Below, piece after piece: positions 43,801-52,907 of a stretch of 64,000 bases of DNA. The first letter of the stretch is position 1. Each line of letters opens with the position of its first letter. Source of the stretch: Gymnodinialimonas sp. 202GB13-11 (GTDB taxonomy: Bacteria > Pseudomonadota > Alphaproteobacteria > Rhodobacterales > Rhodobacteraceae); the NCBI RefSeq assembly GCF_040932485.1, contig NZ_JBFRBH010000001.1:1-64000 (forward strand), in the 5' to 3' direction. The position numbers and the translations under genes are program-made. Below the pieces are notes generated by a model. That model had not been told where the DNA came from and made no database searches. It saw only the letters and a program-made list of their open reading frames with translations.

Positions 43801-45317
43801 CTTGTATCCGAAATCTTTTGTATGTTTGCCAAGCTCCGATTGATCGGCAACAAGGCTGTTTTGGCGGTTTCGAACAGGCCTATCTGATCGGCGTAGACTT
43901 GTTTCAGGGTCGCATCAGGCACCACATCAGGGCCAAAGGCTGCATAGGCGTTAGTTGCCTGTTGAACCGTGGCAAAGGTGCCGCTTCCGACCTGGGCAAG
44001 GGCGGCGCAGCCCAACAGGCCGCTTTCAGGTTCCGCCGTTGGCCGGATGGCCTGCCCCAGAACACTGGCCTTGATCCTAAGCCAGAGATCGGATTTGCGG
44101 CCCCCGGCTGCTGCGACTATCGGTCCGGTGGGACATCGCGATGCCCAGATGGGCTGGCTGGCAATGTGCATAGCGATGGCCACGCCTTCCATAACGGCTC
44201 TGGCCATGTGTCCTACATCATGTTTCGCACTCAGACCGATGAATGCACCTCGGGAGGCGGCTCCGTCCCCCAGCCGTTCACCGGTGAGGTAGGGGAGAAA
44301 CAACAATCCCTCAGCTCCGGCAGATACGGCCTCGGCGCGCTGGTTGAGGTCTTCGAAGCCGATGCGCTTAGAGCTAATGATCTTGTGTAACCATCTCAGG
44401 GCATCACCGGCGGCATCTACGACCGCGAAGGCACCCCATTGGCCGTCGGCGGTCATCACATTCATAACCATTGGATCAATCACCGGTCTGGGGCCGATGG
44501 CTGTCAGCAAATACGACGTTCCTGTTATGTCGCTAAGGGCACCTTCGCCCACGGCTCCTGATCCTAAGATGGCACAGGGGTAGTCGCCCGCACCGGCAGA
44601 AACAGGCAAACTGACTGGCAGGCCGGAACGCTTACTTGCCTCGGTTCGAACGGACCCGATAATGTCCCACGGCGCCAGAATAGAAGGCAAAAGTGACATG
44701 TCGATTCCGAGAAGGCCGGCGTTTCCAACGGACCAGTGTCGAGTGTCCGGGTCCATCAGGAAACTTGATCCTGCCTCGGTCCAATCCATCGCGGCATTGC
44801 CCGTGAGACGCAGGTTGAGAAAGTCCTTCGGCATCAGGAGTGTTTTGGAGCGGTCCAGCAGCCGCGGGTTATGTTTGGCCAGCCACGCCAGCTTGACGCC
44901 CGGCCATGCTGACGTCGCCGGATTGGCAAATGGACCGTGGCCGCCTAGCCGCGTCAGTTGTTCGTTAAGCTTCTGGGCTGTCTGTTCGCTCCGTTTGTCG
45001 TTCCACAACATGGCGGTTCTTGCGGTCAGTTCTCCGGCCTTATCAACCAGAACTGGCGCGTGCATGTGACCGCAGCAGCACAGGGCGCTGACGGTTTGGT
45101 TTGTGTGTCGCGCGGCCAGTGATCGAGTGGCAGCACACAAAGCTGACCACCAATCCTCCGGGGCCTGCTCAACCCAGCCGTGCTGGGGATATGACGTCTG
45201 GAGCGGGATGCTCTCGCTGTCTCGGATCCGGCCGGTTGGATCAACCAACGCTGCCCGTAGGCTACCGGTTCCCAGGTCAATTGCGACGACATCCCCACCG
45301 CTAGATGCATATTGCAT
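43797..45317 (-). CDS. FGGY-family carbohydrate kinase (xylulokinase-like)
   Basis: The 506-residue protein shows the FGGY fold: N-terminal ATPase motif VAIDLGTGSLRAALVD, the substrate domain with HGWVEQAPEDWW, and the C-terminal LLFLPYLTGERLGDG and AAGGRKSDLW motifs that bind ATP. The HMHAP segment is at the place where xylulokinases have the GQMHG motif, so a ketose is the likely substrate, but specificity is not fixed by sequence. It overlaps its neighbours on both sides. It presumably phosphorylates the sugar imported by the adjacent CUT1 transporter or a product of it. Confidence 0.9.
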   Translation of the reverse strand: MQYASSGGDVVAIDLGTGSLRAALVDPTGRIRDSESIPLQTSYPQHGWVEQAPEDWWSALCAATRSLAARHTNQTVSALCCCGHMHAPVLVDKAGELTARTAMLWNDKRSEQTAQKLNEQLTRLGGHGPFANPATSAWPGVKLAWLAKHNPRLLDRSKTLLMPKDFLNLRLTGNAAMDWTEAGSSFLMDPDTRHWSVGNAGLLGIDMSLLPSILAPWDIIGSVRTEASKRSGLPVSLPVSAGAGDYPCAILGSGAVGEGALSDITGTSYLLTAIGPRPVIDPMVMNVMTADGQWGAFAVVDAAGDALRWLHKIISSKRIGFEDLNQRAEAVSAGAEGLLFLPYLTGERLGDGAASRGAFIGLSAKHDVGHMARAVMEGVAIAMHIASQPIWASRCPTGPIVAAAGGRKSDLWLRIKASVLGQAIRPTAEPESGLLGCAALAQVGSGTFATVQQATNAYAAFGPDVVPDATLKQVYADQIGLFETAKTALLPINRSLANIQKISDTR

Positions 45318-45562
45318 TAGAACGGCTTAAAATGAAGGTGGATGAGGTTGAAAAGGATTAAGATGACCGCTGACCAAAGGATGAATTCCATAGGCCATTT
45401 CACCAGTTTGAAACGGTCGTTCAGCACCTTTCCCACCAGCATGACTACGAGCGCGGGAAGAGACGCGGGATAGTGTTCAAGATTGCCTGCCATGGCAGTA
45501 CAACTGCCCATCAGGACAATAACAATAAGGCCGAGGACAAGCCAGGATCGGGTTCCGGTCAT
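45317..45562 (-). CDS. Small two- to three-helix membrane protein in ABC operon
   Basis: This protein of 81 residues has helices at about 6-27 (WLVLGLIVIVLMGSCTAM), 33-46 (PASLPALVVMLVGKVL) and 57-75 (MEFILWSAVILILFNLIH). I do not recognise its family. It overlaps the ATPase gene by four bases and the kinase by one, so it is translationally coupled to both. A small membrane protein is also found in the glycerol ABC operons of rhizobia (GlpU), but I see no sequence resemblance strong enough to claim homology. It may be an accessory subunit of the transporter. Confidence 0.75.
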   Translation of the reverse strand: MTGTRSWLVLGLIVIVLMGSCTAMAGNLEHYPASLPALVVMLVGKVLNDRFKLVKWPMEFILWSAVILILFNLIHLHFKPF

Positions 45563-46680
45563 GGGGCACCTCGTGTGGGGTCGGTCGCTGCGGCTTGGGC
45601 AGTGGTGTGTCCACTTTTGGCGTCGAAAAGGTAGATTCGTTCTTGATCTGCGCTTAGATGCACAACGCTGCCTGCGGAATTCGCGAAACGATCGGTGTCC
45701 TGTGTTGTCGCGCGCACCTTGAAATCCTGCCCGCCGATATCGAAAGAAAAAAGGTTTTCGGCCCCCATCGTTTCGACGGCTTTGATTTCGGACGGAAAGC
45801 TACCTGAAACAGCTTCCGCATGAATGCTAAGATGTTCGGGCCGTACGCCCAACCTTTGGGGGCCAGAGACCACCTTGTTGTGATCGAGCCAACTCGTATC
45901 GAGATTTGCAGCAAAGCCATCCCCTCGAGCCTTCGCTTGTTGGAGGTCGACACTAAGGATATTCATGTGCGGCTCGCCCACGAAGCCCGCGACAAATTCC
46001 GTTGCTGGCCGATCAAAAATTTCTTGCGGGGACGCGAATTGCAGAACCTGGCCCTCATTGATCACGGCAATGCGGTCGGCCATAGACATAGCCTCCAATT
46101 GGTCATGACTGACAAAAACCGTGGTGCGCGCCAGCTCTTTTTGGAGGTGTCGCAACTCCGTCCGCATATGGGCACGCAATTTGGCATCCAGATGGCTGAT
46201 GGGCTCATCCATCAGAAAAACATCGGCATCGCGCACCAACATTCGCCCAATCGCTACCCTTTGGGCCTGCCCGGCTGACAGCTTGTCCGTGGAGCGGCGC
46301 AGTACGTCCTCGATTTGCAGGAGCGCGGCAACTTCATCGACCTTGGAACGGATCGTGGCTTTGCTCATGCCCCGTACTTTCAGCGGGTAAGCCAAGTTCT
46401 GAAAGACCGAGAGGTGGTGGTAGAGAACGTTGGCCTGAAAAACCATACCGACATTCCGATACCTTGGCTTGAGGTATGTGACATTGCGGTCACCGATTTC
46501 GATTCGTCCGGCGGACGGCATCAGCAGCCCGGCAATCATCCGGAGCGTCGTTGTTTTCCCGCAGCCTGATGGGCCCAGAAAGAAAATAAACTCTCCATCC
46601 TCGATATGGAAGTTGATGTCGTCGACAGCCACGAACTCTCCGAACGTGCGGCGTAATTGTTCGACCTTGATACCAGCCAT
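45559..46680 (-). CDS. CUT1 ABC transporter ATPase, first copy
   Basis: This 373-residue protein is a MalK/UgpC-type ATPase. Walker A is GPSGCGKTTT (36-45), Q-loop in MVFQANVLYHH, Walker B VFLMDEP and the switch His in VSHDQLEAM. The signature motif is LSAGQAQR instead of LSGGQ. A TOBE domain occupies the C-terminal third (GVRPEHLSIHAEAV). It is one bp from the second permease gene. The operon contains another MalK-like ATPase with a canonical signature, so the transporter probably uses a heterodimer. Confidence 0.94.
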   Translation of the reverse strand: MAGIKVEQLRRTFGEFVAVDDINFHIEDGEFIFFLGPSGCGKTTTLRMIAGLLMPSAGRIEIGDRNVTYLKPRYRNVGMVFQANVLYHHLSVFQNLAYPLKVRGMSKATIRSKVDEVAALLQIEDVLRRSTDKLSAGQAQRVAIGRMLVRDADVFLMDEPISHLDAKLRAHMRTELRHLQKELARTTVFVSHDQLEAMSMADRIAVINEGQVLQFASPQEIFDRPATEFVAGFVGEPHMNILSVDLQQAKARGDGFAANLDTSWLDHNKVVSGPQRLGVRPEHLSIHAEAVSGSFPSEIKAVETMGAENLFSFDIGGQDFKVRATTQDTDRFANSAGSVVHLSADQERIYLFDAKSGHTTAQAAATDPTRGAP

Positions 46681-46681
46681 C

Positions 46682-47536
46682 TTAGCGCACCAGTCCCATT
46701 GAAAGCCCGCTGATGAACTGTCGTTGCACTGCGATGACGAAGATCATGATCGGGGCTGTGATAATCAGACACGCAGCACCTAAGACATCCCATGACACCT
46801 CAGCATTGACGGCAAATGTCACGACAGCGGGCGGCAGTGTCTTGGCTTCGGATCCAGTGAGGAAGAACGCAAAGGCGTATTCATTCCAACTCAGAATGAG
46901 CACAAAGATTGCCGTCGCGGTGATTGCGGGAGTCATCATTGGCAAGACAACGCGCCGGAATGCGCCGAGCCAGGTATCCCCGTCGACGAGAGCGATTTCT
47001 TCCAGCTGTCTGGGCACTTCCTCGAAGTATCCTTTCAGCATCCAGACCACGAATGGAAGCTGCATGGCGGTATAGAGAATGATCAGACCGATACGGGTGT
47101 CGAGCAGGTTCACGGTTTGGAAGATAAGGAACATCGGCAGCACGATGGCGACCGCTGGCATCATCCGATTGGTTAGGATCCAGAAAGCGACATCATCTTT
47201 GCCAACGAAGTCGAAACGCGCCAAGGCATAGGCGCAGAACATTCCTAGCGTGACCGAAAGGATTGTGGATGCCACCGCTACGATGGCGGAATTCATCATG
47301 AAGTACAGCATGTCGCGCTCGATGATGAGTTCGCGGAACGCGTCGAGCGTTGGTTGAAAGATCCATTGCGGCGGCATGCTCTGCGCGGTCTCTCGGGACA
47401 TGAACGCGGTCAGCACGATCCAGATCACCGGCAAGCTGGCAATCGCAGAGGCCAAGCCAAGGATCGCATGGACCCACCAGTTGCGTTCTTCTTCCGGGGC
47501 GTCGGGGGAAGTGATGGAGCTCAGGTCTTGTCTCAT
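46682..47536 (-). CDS. CUT1 ABC transporter permease (MalG-like)
   Basis: The protein has 284 residues and about six transmembrane helices, starting with LGLASAIASLPVIWIVLTAF. The EAA loop that contacts the ATPase is present as EIALVDGDTWLGAFRRVVLP, with the expected Gly. The long periplasmic loop after helix 1 and PPQWIFQPTLDAF are typical of MalG-type subunits. It begins 10 bp after the MalF-like gene and ends 1 bp before the ATPase gene. Confidence 0.94.
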   Translation of the reverse strand: MRQDLSSITSPDAPEEERNWWVHAILGLASAIASLPVIWIVLTAFMSRETAQSMPPQWIFQPTLDAFRELIIERDMLYFMMNSAIVAVASTILSVTLGMFCAYALARFDFVGKDDVAFWILTNRMMPAVAIVLPMFLIFQTVNLLDTRIGLIILYTAMQLPFVVWMLKGYFEEVPRQLEEIALVDGDTWLGAFRRVVLPMMTPAITATAIFVLILSWNEYAFAFFLTGSEAKTLPPAVVTFAVNAEVSWDVLGAACLIITAPIMIFVIAVQRQFISGLSMGLVR

Positions 47537-47546
47537 TGTGGCACCT

Positions 47547-48521
47547 TCATTCCCTTTCTTCGATGCTGGTGCGGCTGAGCACCTTCACGAACACGAAGCT
47601 CAGCACCACGATGATCACGAAGATCACCAGCGACAGGGCAGCCGCCTTCGAGACGTTGAAGAACCGAAACCCGAGGTTTGTCAGCCAGATATTCAAGGTT
47701 TCGGTGGAATTGCCCGGCCCACCCGCCGTCAGGACGGCGATTTGGTCATAGGTGCGGAAGGCATCCATGGTCCGAATTACTACAGCGATTAAAATAGCTG
47801 GGCGCAGCATCGGCAGGGTGATGGTCCAGAAAACCCGCCAGGAGGAGGCACCGTCGATTTCAGCCGCCTCGTAGGGTTCGGGTGGGATAGCCGCCAGACC
47901 GGCGGAAAGGATCAGGAACATGAAGGCCGTCCATTGCCAGACGTCGATGAAAATCAGTGTGCGAAGAGCTGATCCTGGCGCCGACAGAAAGGTCGGCGGC
48001 GCAATGTTAAGGAAAGTCGCAATCTCGTTGGAGTAAAACGAGATGAGGCCAGAGTTCGGGAACAGCATGTAGCGCCAGATCAAACCCACGACGAGCGGCG
48101 GGATGACCATCGGCAACAGAAGCAACAGGCGGTAGACTGCTTTTCCGCGGATGTTTCGCTTGAATAGAAGCGCCAGCCCGAGACCGGCCCAGAATTCGAT
48201 GAAAACGGCCGTGATCGTGTAAATGAAAGTGATGCGCAATGCGTTGAAGAACTGCGGATCCTGCATCAAGTCCTGATACTGTTCAAGCCCGAGGAAAAAC
48301 GTGTCGAGTTGCGGGCGAGACAGGATGATGTTCGTGCTGGCCAAATAGATCGAGTAGCCGAACGGAAAAATGCCGACCACAAGCAGGATGATCAGCGTGG
48401 GCGCCATCAGAAGCCAAGGGAAATAGGCACGGTTTTGGATGCTGACTTTGGGAGCAGGAGGAGTAGCCGCATCCCGCGGAGGAGAAGTATTAGATCGACC
48501 ATCAAGGGAAGTGTCTGTCAT
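47547..48521 (-). CDS. CUT1 ABC transporter permease (MalF-like)
   Basis: The start at 48521 (MTDTSLDGRSNTS) has GAGGAG upstream and gives 324 residues. About six hydrophobic helices are seen. The EAA motif reads EAAEIDGASSWRVFWTITLP. A Pro/Ser-rich cytoplasmic N-terminus (TSPPRDAATPPAPK) precedes the first helix (WLLMAPTLIILLVVGIFPFG). It pairs with the next gene to form the membrane channel. Confidence 0.93.
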   Translation of the reverse strand: MTDTSLDGRSNTSPPRDAATPPAPKVSIQNRAYFPWLLMAPTLIILLVVGIFPFGYSIYLASTNIILSRPQLDTFFLGLEQYQDLMQDPQFFNALRITFIYTITAVFIEFWAGLGLALLFKRNIRGKAVYRLLLLLPMVIPPLVVGLIWRYMLFPNSGLISFYSNEIATFLNIAPPTFLSAPGSALRTLIFIDVWQWTAFMFLILSAGLAAIPPEPYEAAEIDGASSWRVFWTITLPMLRPAILIAVVIRTMDAFRTYDQIAVLTAGGPGNSTETLNIWLTNLGFRFFNVSKAAALSLVIFVIIVVLSFVFVKVLSRTSIEERE

Positions 48522-48604
48522 CGTCTGCTCCTCTCTCAATTAAACTTCGGAATAGCGCGCCGCCCGAACGCAGGGCTGGGCGGCGGCGTGGTTGCGTAAC
48601 GGGG

Positions 48605-50026
48605 TCAGCCCCAGTCAGACGGAGACCGATCATAGTAGCTCAGATCCCGCCACAGTTGTGGCGGATTGTTCGCGCCATCGCGGTAGTATCCCCCCCGGCG
48701 GAATGCCGCGCTCATGTCGCGCTCCATGCCGAGCAAGGCTTCTTCTGCCGAGATCTCGTTGCCCCAGGCACGGTTGCCGTAAAGCCCCATCACCTCAGAG
48801 ATTTCAGCCCACTCGGGCACCCGGATCCGCTCATCGGGGTTGGCACGATTGACCATGTAGTCGTACAGATCAAAGCCCCAGGGCTGCGCTTCCTGAACCT
48901 CGGGGTTCTGGAAAGTGGAGTGGCGTACCGCAGGCGCTCCACCGACCGCTGCGCGCGTCAGGCGATCGGCGTGGGTGATCCATTGGATGAAGAACCACGC
49001 GGCCTCTTTTTGTTGAGAGTCGACAGAGATCGAGAGCCCCCAGGACCCAAAGAAGGGATCTGTGCGACCCGACGGCCCGATCGGTGTGTGAAGGGCTACA
49101 TTTTTGCCAGCCACCGGCAGCGCAGGGTCCTCATAGTGCGATCCGATGAAGCCAGAATAGGTGATCGAGCCGCCGGCATTGCCTTGCTGATAAACGGCCA
49201 GCTGTTCGCCGTAGCCATAGTTTAGGTCGTCAGCAGGCGTGAAGTCACGCAGGCCGAGGTAGTACTGTAAGGCGGCAAGATTATTGTCGTTGGCGATGGT
49301 CACTTCCCAATCGGCGTTGACGAATTCATTGCCAACGTTCGAAGCGTCTTGCCAAGCATAGAGGTAGGGCGTGAACATCCAGCCCCAGAACCATCTCTGT
49401 GGCCCCGTAACATAGCCGGCAAGGCCGTCATTGTTCTCCATCAAAGTGCCGCAGATCTCGCGCATGGCTTCGGCAGTGAAGCTACCATCGAAGCGACCGG
49501 GGACAGTCAGCCCCGCGGACTCGATCAAGTCGGAGCGGAACATGTTACCGACGGTGCCACAATCGTAAGGCACATTGTACATGGTGTCGTCATAGACCCC
49601 GGTGCCGGAATAGACGCGCGAGATGAAGTCGTTCACGTCATAATCTTCGGCAGTCAAATCGGGGTTCGACAGATATTGCGAGACGGGCTCCAGGTAGCCT
49701 GCCGCTGCATATTCCGCGAGCCACATGATATCGACGGTGAACAGGTCATAGCGACCCGTGCGTGACGACATGTCCAGAAGCGTCCGCTCACGTGTGTTTT
49801 CGAACGGTGCGAATTCGATGTTCACCGAGATTCCGGTGAGCTCTTCGAATTCCGCGATCTGGTTCCACAGCGGGTCGTGATGCGCGAACTGCACCGCTAG
49901 CATGTTCAGCGTAGTCCCCTCAAACTGCCGCATACGATCGGATTGTGCGCGCACGATGGCGGGCGCAAAGATTGCGGTGCTTCCTAGCAGGGCCGAGAAT
50001 TGCCGTCTGTTGAATTTGGTTTTCAT
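48605..50026 (-). CDS. CUT1 sugar-binding protein with Tat signal
   Basis: This 473-residue extracytoplasmic protein starts MKTKFNRRQFSALLGSTAIF and has the twin-arginine motif RRQF followed by a hydrophobic stretch ending in VRAQS. So it is exported folded by the Tat route. The mature part has the type 1 solute-binding fold (LNMLAVQFAHHDPLWNQIAE, FTVDIMWLAEYAAAGYLEPV, and a TPIGPSGRTDPFFGSWGLS block). It lacks a lipobox, so it is soluble in the periplasm. The substrate is a sugar or polyol by family. It is between the second ATPase and MalF-like genes. Confidence 0.92.
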   Translation of the reverse strand: MKTKFNRRQFSALLGSTAIFAPAIVRAQSDRMRQFEGTTLNMLAVQFAHHDPLWNQIAEFEELTGISVNIEFAPFENTRERTLLDMSSRTGRYDLFTVDIMWLAEYAAAGYLEPVSQYLSNPDLTAEDYDVNDFISRVYSGTGVYDDTMYNVPYDCGTVGNMFRSDLIESAGLTVPGRFDGSFTAEAMREICGTLMENNDGLAGYVTGPQRWFWGWMFTPYLYAWQDASNVGNEFVNADWEVTIANDNNLAALQYYLGLRDFTPADDLNYGYGEQLAVYQQGNAGGSITYSGFIGSHYEDPALPVAGKNVALHTPIGPSGRTDPFFGSWGLSISVDSQQKEAAWFFIQWITHADRLTRAAVGGAPAVRHSTFQNPEVQEAQPWGFDLYDYMVNRANPDERIRVPEWAEISEVMGLYGNRAWGNEISAEEALLGMERDMSAAFRRGGYYRDGANNPPQLWRDLSYYDRSPSDWG

Positions 50027-50076
50027 GGTTTGCTCCTCCGTTGGTCGACATTTTGAATGGGTCGGGTCTGGCGCCT

Positions 50077-51225
50077 TTAGGCAGCCAGGTCGGTGTTGGT
50101 TGAAGCGGTGGCGAGGGTGCGACCGGTCTGTCCGTCGAAAAGGAACAAACCATTGGGATCGACGCGGAAATGGATTGGCCCTCCAATGTTTCCGCGCAGA
50201 TTTTGGTGGGCCGCGCCGCGCGACCAGATGCGCACGATCTGACCATCGATTTCGGCATCATAGACGGTCTCAGAACCAAGGGTTTCAACGGCATAGACCT
50301 TGCCGGTTTCCACGTTCGGTTGGCCTGCCTCCTCTGGACTGGCCAGTGCAATCCGATGAGGGCGAATGCCCAAGATTAGAGCGTTGCCAACATGCGCAGC
50401 CAAATCATGTCGATTGATCCATGTCTCCGGGACAATTACTTCAAATTGCTCACCGCGAACGATCCAATTTCCACCGTCTTGCATCAAGCGACACGGAAGC
50501 GTGTTCATCGACGGTTCGCCCACAAAGGTAGCTACGAACAGGTTCATAGGCCGGTCAAAGATGTCTCGAGGGGTGCCGATCTGTTGCACGACTCCCTTGT
50601 CCAAAACAACAATTTTGTCACCCATAGTCATCGCTTCGAGTTGATCGTGTGAAACATACAAGATGGTCGCGGCTAACTCTTTTTGGAGGCGCTTGAATTC
50701 GACGCGCATGTGCGCCCGAAGTTTTGCATCCAACGCCGAAATCGGTTCATCCATGAGGTAAGCATTTGCGTCACGTACAAGGGCGCGACCGATGGCTACC
50801 CGTTGCTGCTGCCCGCCTGATAATTCGCGGGGGCGGCGGTCTAGAAGAGGTGTGATGTCCAGAATTTCAGCCGTCGTCCCAATCTTTTCGCGCATCGCGC
50901 TGTCTGAAAGGCCACGAAGGCGAAGTGGGTAGGCCATGTTCTCGAAAACGCTCAGGTGCGGATACATGGAGTGTTTGTCGTAGACCATGGCAACGTCTCG
51001 GTCCCGCGGCGCGAGTCCTGCCGCTGGACTTCCGCCAATCAAGATTTGCCCAGACGTCGGCTGATCCAACCCAGCAATTAAGCGCAAGGTAGTGGTTTTT
51101 CCGGCGCCAGACGGGCCCAGAAGGAACACAAATTCCCGGTTTTCGACATCAAATGTCACGTTGTCGAGCGCCGTCAAATCCGGCGCGAAGACCTTGGACA
51201 GCCCTTCGATACAAATCTGAGACAT
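50077..51225 (-). CDS. CUT1 ABC transporter ATPase, second copy
   Basis: I use the start at 51225 (MSQICIEGLSKVFAPD), which follows GAGGGAA, giving 382 residues. Walker A is GPSGAGKTTT, the signature LSGGQQQR is canonical, Walker B precedes MDEPISALD, and the switch is VSHDQLEAM. A TOBE domain follows (GIRPHRIALASPEE). It is the first gene of the leftward operon. Two unlike ATPases in one CUT1 operon also occur in the glycerol transporter of rhizobia (GlpS and GlpT), which suggests a similar architecture. Confidence 0.93.
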   Translation of the reverse strand: MSQICIEGLSKVFAPDLTALDNVTFDVENREFVFLLGPSGAGKTTTLRLIAGLDQPTSGQILIGGSPAAGLAPRDRDVAMVYDKHSMYPHLSVFENMAYPLRLRGLSDSAMREKIGTTAEILDITPLLDRRPRELSGGQQQRVAIGRALVRDANAYLMDEPISALDAKLRAHMRVEFKRLQKELAATILYVSHDQLEAMTMGDKIVVLDKGVVQQIGTPRDIFDRPMNLFVATFVGEPSMNTLPCRLMQDGGNWIVRGEQFEVIVPETWINRHDLAAHVGNALILGIRPHRIALASPEEAGQPNVETGKVYAVETLGSETVYDAEIDGQIVRIWSRGAAHQNLRGNIGGPIHFRVDPNGLFLFDGQTGRTLATASTNTDLAA

Positions 51226-51355
51226 GGTTGCGATTCCCTCTGCAAGCATTTCCGCCCGATGCATCACATAAAGAAAAGAATTTTGTTGCAAGTCAATCAT
51301 TATCGAAATAAATTTCCTACGAGGTCAATGTCTGGCCAGCGTGGAAGGAACTCGA
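51226..51355. promoter_or_regulatory. Divergent promoter with A/T-rich operator-like motifs
   Basis: Between the divergent operons lies CATAAAGAAAAGAATTTTG (51267-51285). It closely resembles CATAAAGAAAGAAATTTT at 52175-52192. GAAATAAATTTC (51305-51316) is a near palindrome whose reverse complement almost matches GAAATTTATTCT at 52150-52161. The shared pattern suggests a common regulator controlling both directions. Confidence 0.55.
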
Positions 51356-52150
51356 ATGGATCTTGGATTGTCAGGGCAACGCGTGCTGGTAACAGCCTCT
51401 TCTGCGGGCATTGGAGAAGCGATCGCCACGTCATTTGCACGAGAGGGCGCGACTGTCATTCTCAATGGTCGAAGCCAGGCGACTGCGGCTGCCGCAAAGG
51501 CGAGAATAGAGGACGCAATCGACGGCGCTAAGGTCGAATTCGTGGTTGCGGATCTGGGATCTGCGGAAGGCTGCGAAGCCGCGATCGACGGCCTTCCAGC
51601 CGGGTCCGTGGATGTACTTGTCAACAACCTAGGCGTTTACGAGCCCATTGATTTCTTCGACACCACGGATGCCCATTGGCAGCGCCTGTTTGAGATCAAC
51701 GTCATGAGCGGTGTTCGGCTCTCGCGCCATTTCCTTGAAGGTATGCTAAAGAAAAAGGCGGGCCGGATCGTTTTCGTGTCGAGCGAAAGTGGTATCAACC
51801 CGGCCCCAGAGATGGCCCACTACTCCGCCACCAAAACCATGCAGATTTCGGTTTCCCGAAATCTGGCCGAGATGACGAAGGGCACGGATGTGACCGTAAA
51901 CTCCGTCCTGCCTGGCCCGGTGAATACTCAGGGGGTTGGCGATTTCATTGCTGCGGTGTTCCCAGAGCTGCCTCGTGAAGAGGCACACGCCAAGTTTATG
52001 AGGGAAAACCGCCCGACGTCGCTGATTGAGCGCCTGTCTCGCCCTGAAGAGATCGCTGATTTCGTCTGCTTTATCGCAAGCGCGCGAGCGTCGGCAGTGA
52101 ACGGCGCTGCGTTGAAGGTTGACGGCGGGATGATACGATCCGTTTTCTAG
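51356..52150 (+). CDS. Short-chain dehydrogenase/reductase
   Basis: I choose the start at 51356 (MDLGLSGQRVLVTASSAGIG), behind GGAAGGAA. The protein has 264 residues. The nucleotide motif is TASSAGIG, in which Ala replaces the first Gly of TGxxxGIG. The catalytic residues lie in VSSESG and HYSATKTM. RIVFVSSES and LKVDGGM are typical of SDRs that act on sugars or 3-oxo acyl compounds. It opens the rightward operon, opposite the CUT1 genes, and probably oxidises an early intermediate. Confidence 0.9.
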   Translation: MDLGLSGQRVLVTASSAGIGEAIATSFAREGATVILNGRSQATAAAAKARIEDAIDGAKVEFVVADLGSAEGCEAAIDGLPAGSVDVLVNNLGVYEPIDFFDTTDAHWQRLFEINVMSGVRLSRHFLEGMLKKKAGRIVFVSSESGINPAPEMAHYSATKTMQISVSRNLAEMTKGTDVTVNSVLPGPVNTQGVGDFIAAVFPELPREEAHAKFMRENRPTSLIERLSRPEEIADFVCFIASARASAVNGAALKVDGGMIRSVF

Positions 52151-52198
52151 AAATTTATTCTTTCTGAATTGAATCATAAAGAAAGAAATTTTATGTTG
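52150..52198. promoter_or_regulatory. Internal operator-like inverted repeat
   Basis: TTCTTTCT (52158-52165) and AGAAAGAA (52180-52187) form a perfect 8-bp inverted repeat around 14 bases, overlapping GAAATTTATTC (52150-52160) and CATAAAGAAAGAAATTTT (52175-52192). It lies in the 84-bp gap before the aldolase gene. It could be an internal operator or a hairpin in the messenger. Confidence 0.5.
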
Positions 52199-52234
52199 AA
52201 GTTAGTGGGATGAAATTCGATTCGGTGAGGCGCT

Positions 52235-52876
52235 ATGATCCAAAACGTTCTTGACCAAGTTGCCAATGCCCGCTTGTTGCCGGTTGTCGTGTTGGGGCGC
52301 GTTGAAGACGCAGTGCCCTTAGGGCGGGCATTGGTCGACGGCGGCTTGCCAGTGGCCGAAATCACATTTCGCTCGGACGCAGCCGAGGCGTCCATTCGAG
52401 CCATCGCAGCCGAAGTTCCTGAAATCCTGCTTGGGGCAGGGACTGTTCTGACTGAAGATCAGGTAAGAGCCGCGGCGGCAGCCGGGGCGCAGTTTCTTGT
52501 GACGCCGGGGTTCAACCCGGCAGTTGTTCGCGCCGCAAAGACCGCCAGCCTGCCGATTGTTCCAGGTGTAAACAACCCAACTGGCGTGGAAATGGCGATG
52601 GCAGAAGGGCTGAACGCAGTGAAGTTCTTTCCGGCCGAGGCCACCGGCGGCGTACCGTTCCTGAAGGCGCTCTCGGGTCCCTACAAGGCCGTCCGGTTCA
52701 TCCCAACTGGCGGCGTGGGCCTGTCCAACTTGTCCCAATATCTGGCCCTACCGTCAGTCTTGGCATGTGGTGGTTCTTGGATGGTGGACTCTAAGCTGAT
52801 CGAGGCTGGGCGTTTTGATGAAATAACGAAACTGACTGCTGCTGCTGTAGCTGCTGCAAAAGACGCTGCAAGTTGA
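52235..52876 (+). CDS. eda: KDPG/KHG-type aldolase
   Basis: This 213-residue class I aldolase carries the family's Glu42 (VAEITFRS), the phosphate-site GAGTV and Schiff-base Lys130 in AVKFFPAEATGG. TPGFNPAVV and GVNNPTGVEMA are standard. Such enzymes split 2-keto-3-deoxy-6-phosphogluconate, or its galactonate analogue, to pyruvate and glyceraldehyde 3-phosphate. Its presence says that the pathway passes through a 2-keto-3-deoxy sugar acid. It is second in the rightward operon. The exact substrate could be a 6-phosphogalactonate or a non-phosphorylated analogue. Confidence 0.9.
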   Translation: MIQNVLDQVANARLLPVVVLGRVEDAVPLGRALVDGGLPVAEITFRSDAAEASIRAIAAEVPEILLGAGTVLTEDQVRAAAAAGAQFLVTPGFNPAVVRAAKTASLPIVPGVNNPTGVEMAMAEGLNAVKFFPAEATGGVPFLKALSGPYKAVRFIPTGGVGLSNLSQYLALPSVLACGGSWMVDSKLIEAGRFDEITKLTAAAVAAAKDAAS

Positions 52877-52907
52877 TTGCCCCTAAGGGCAGGAAAGGAC
52901 CAATGCC

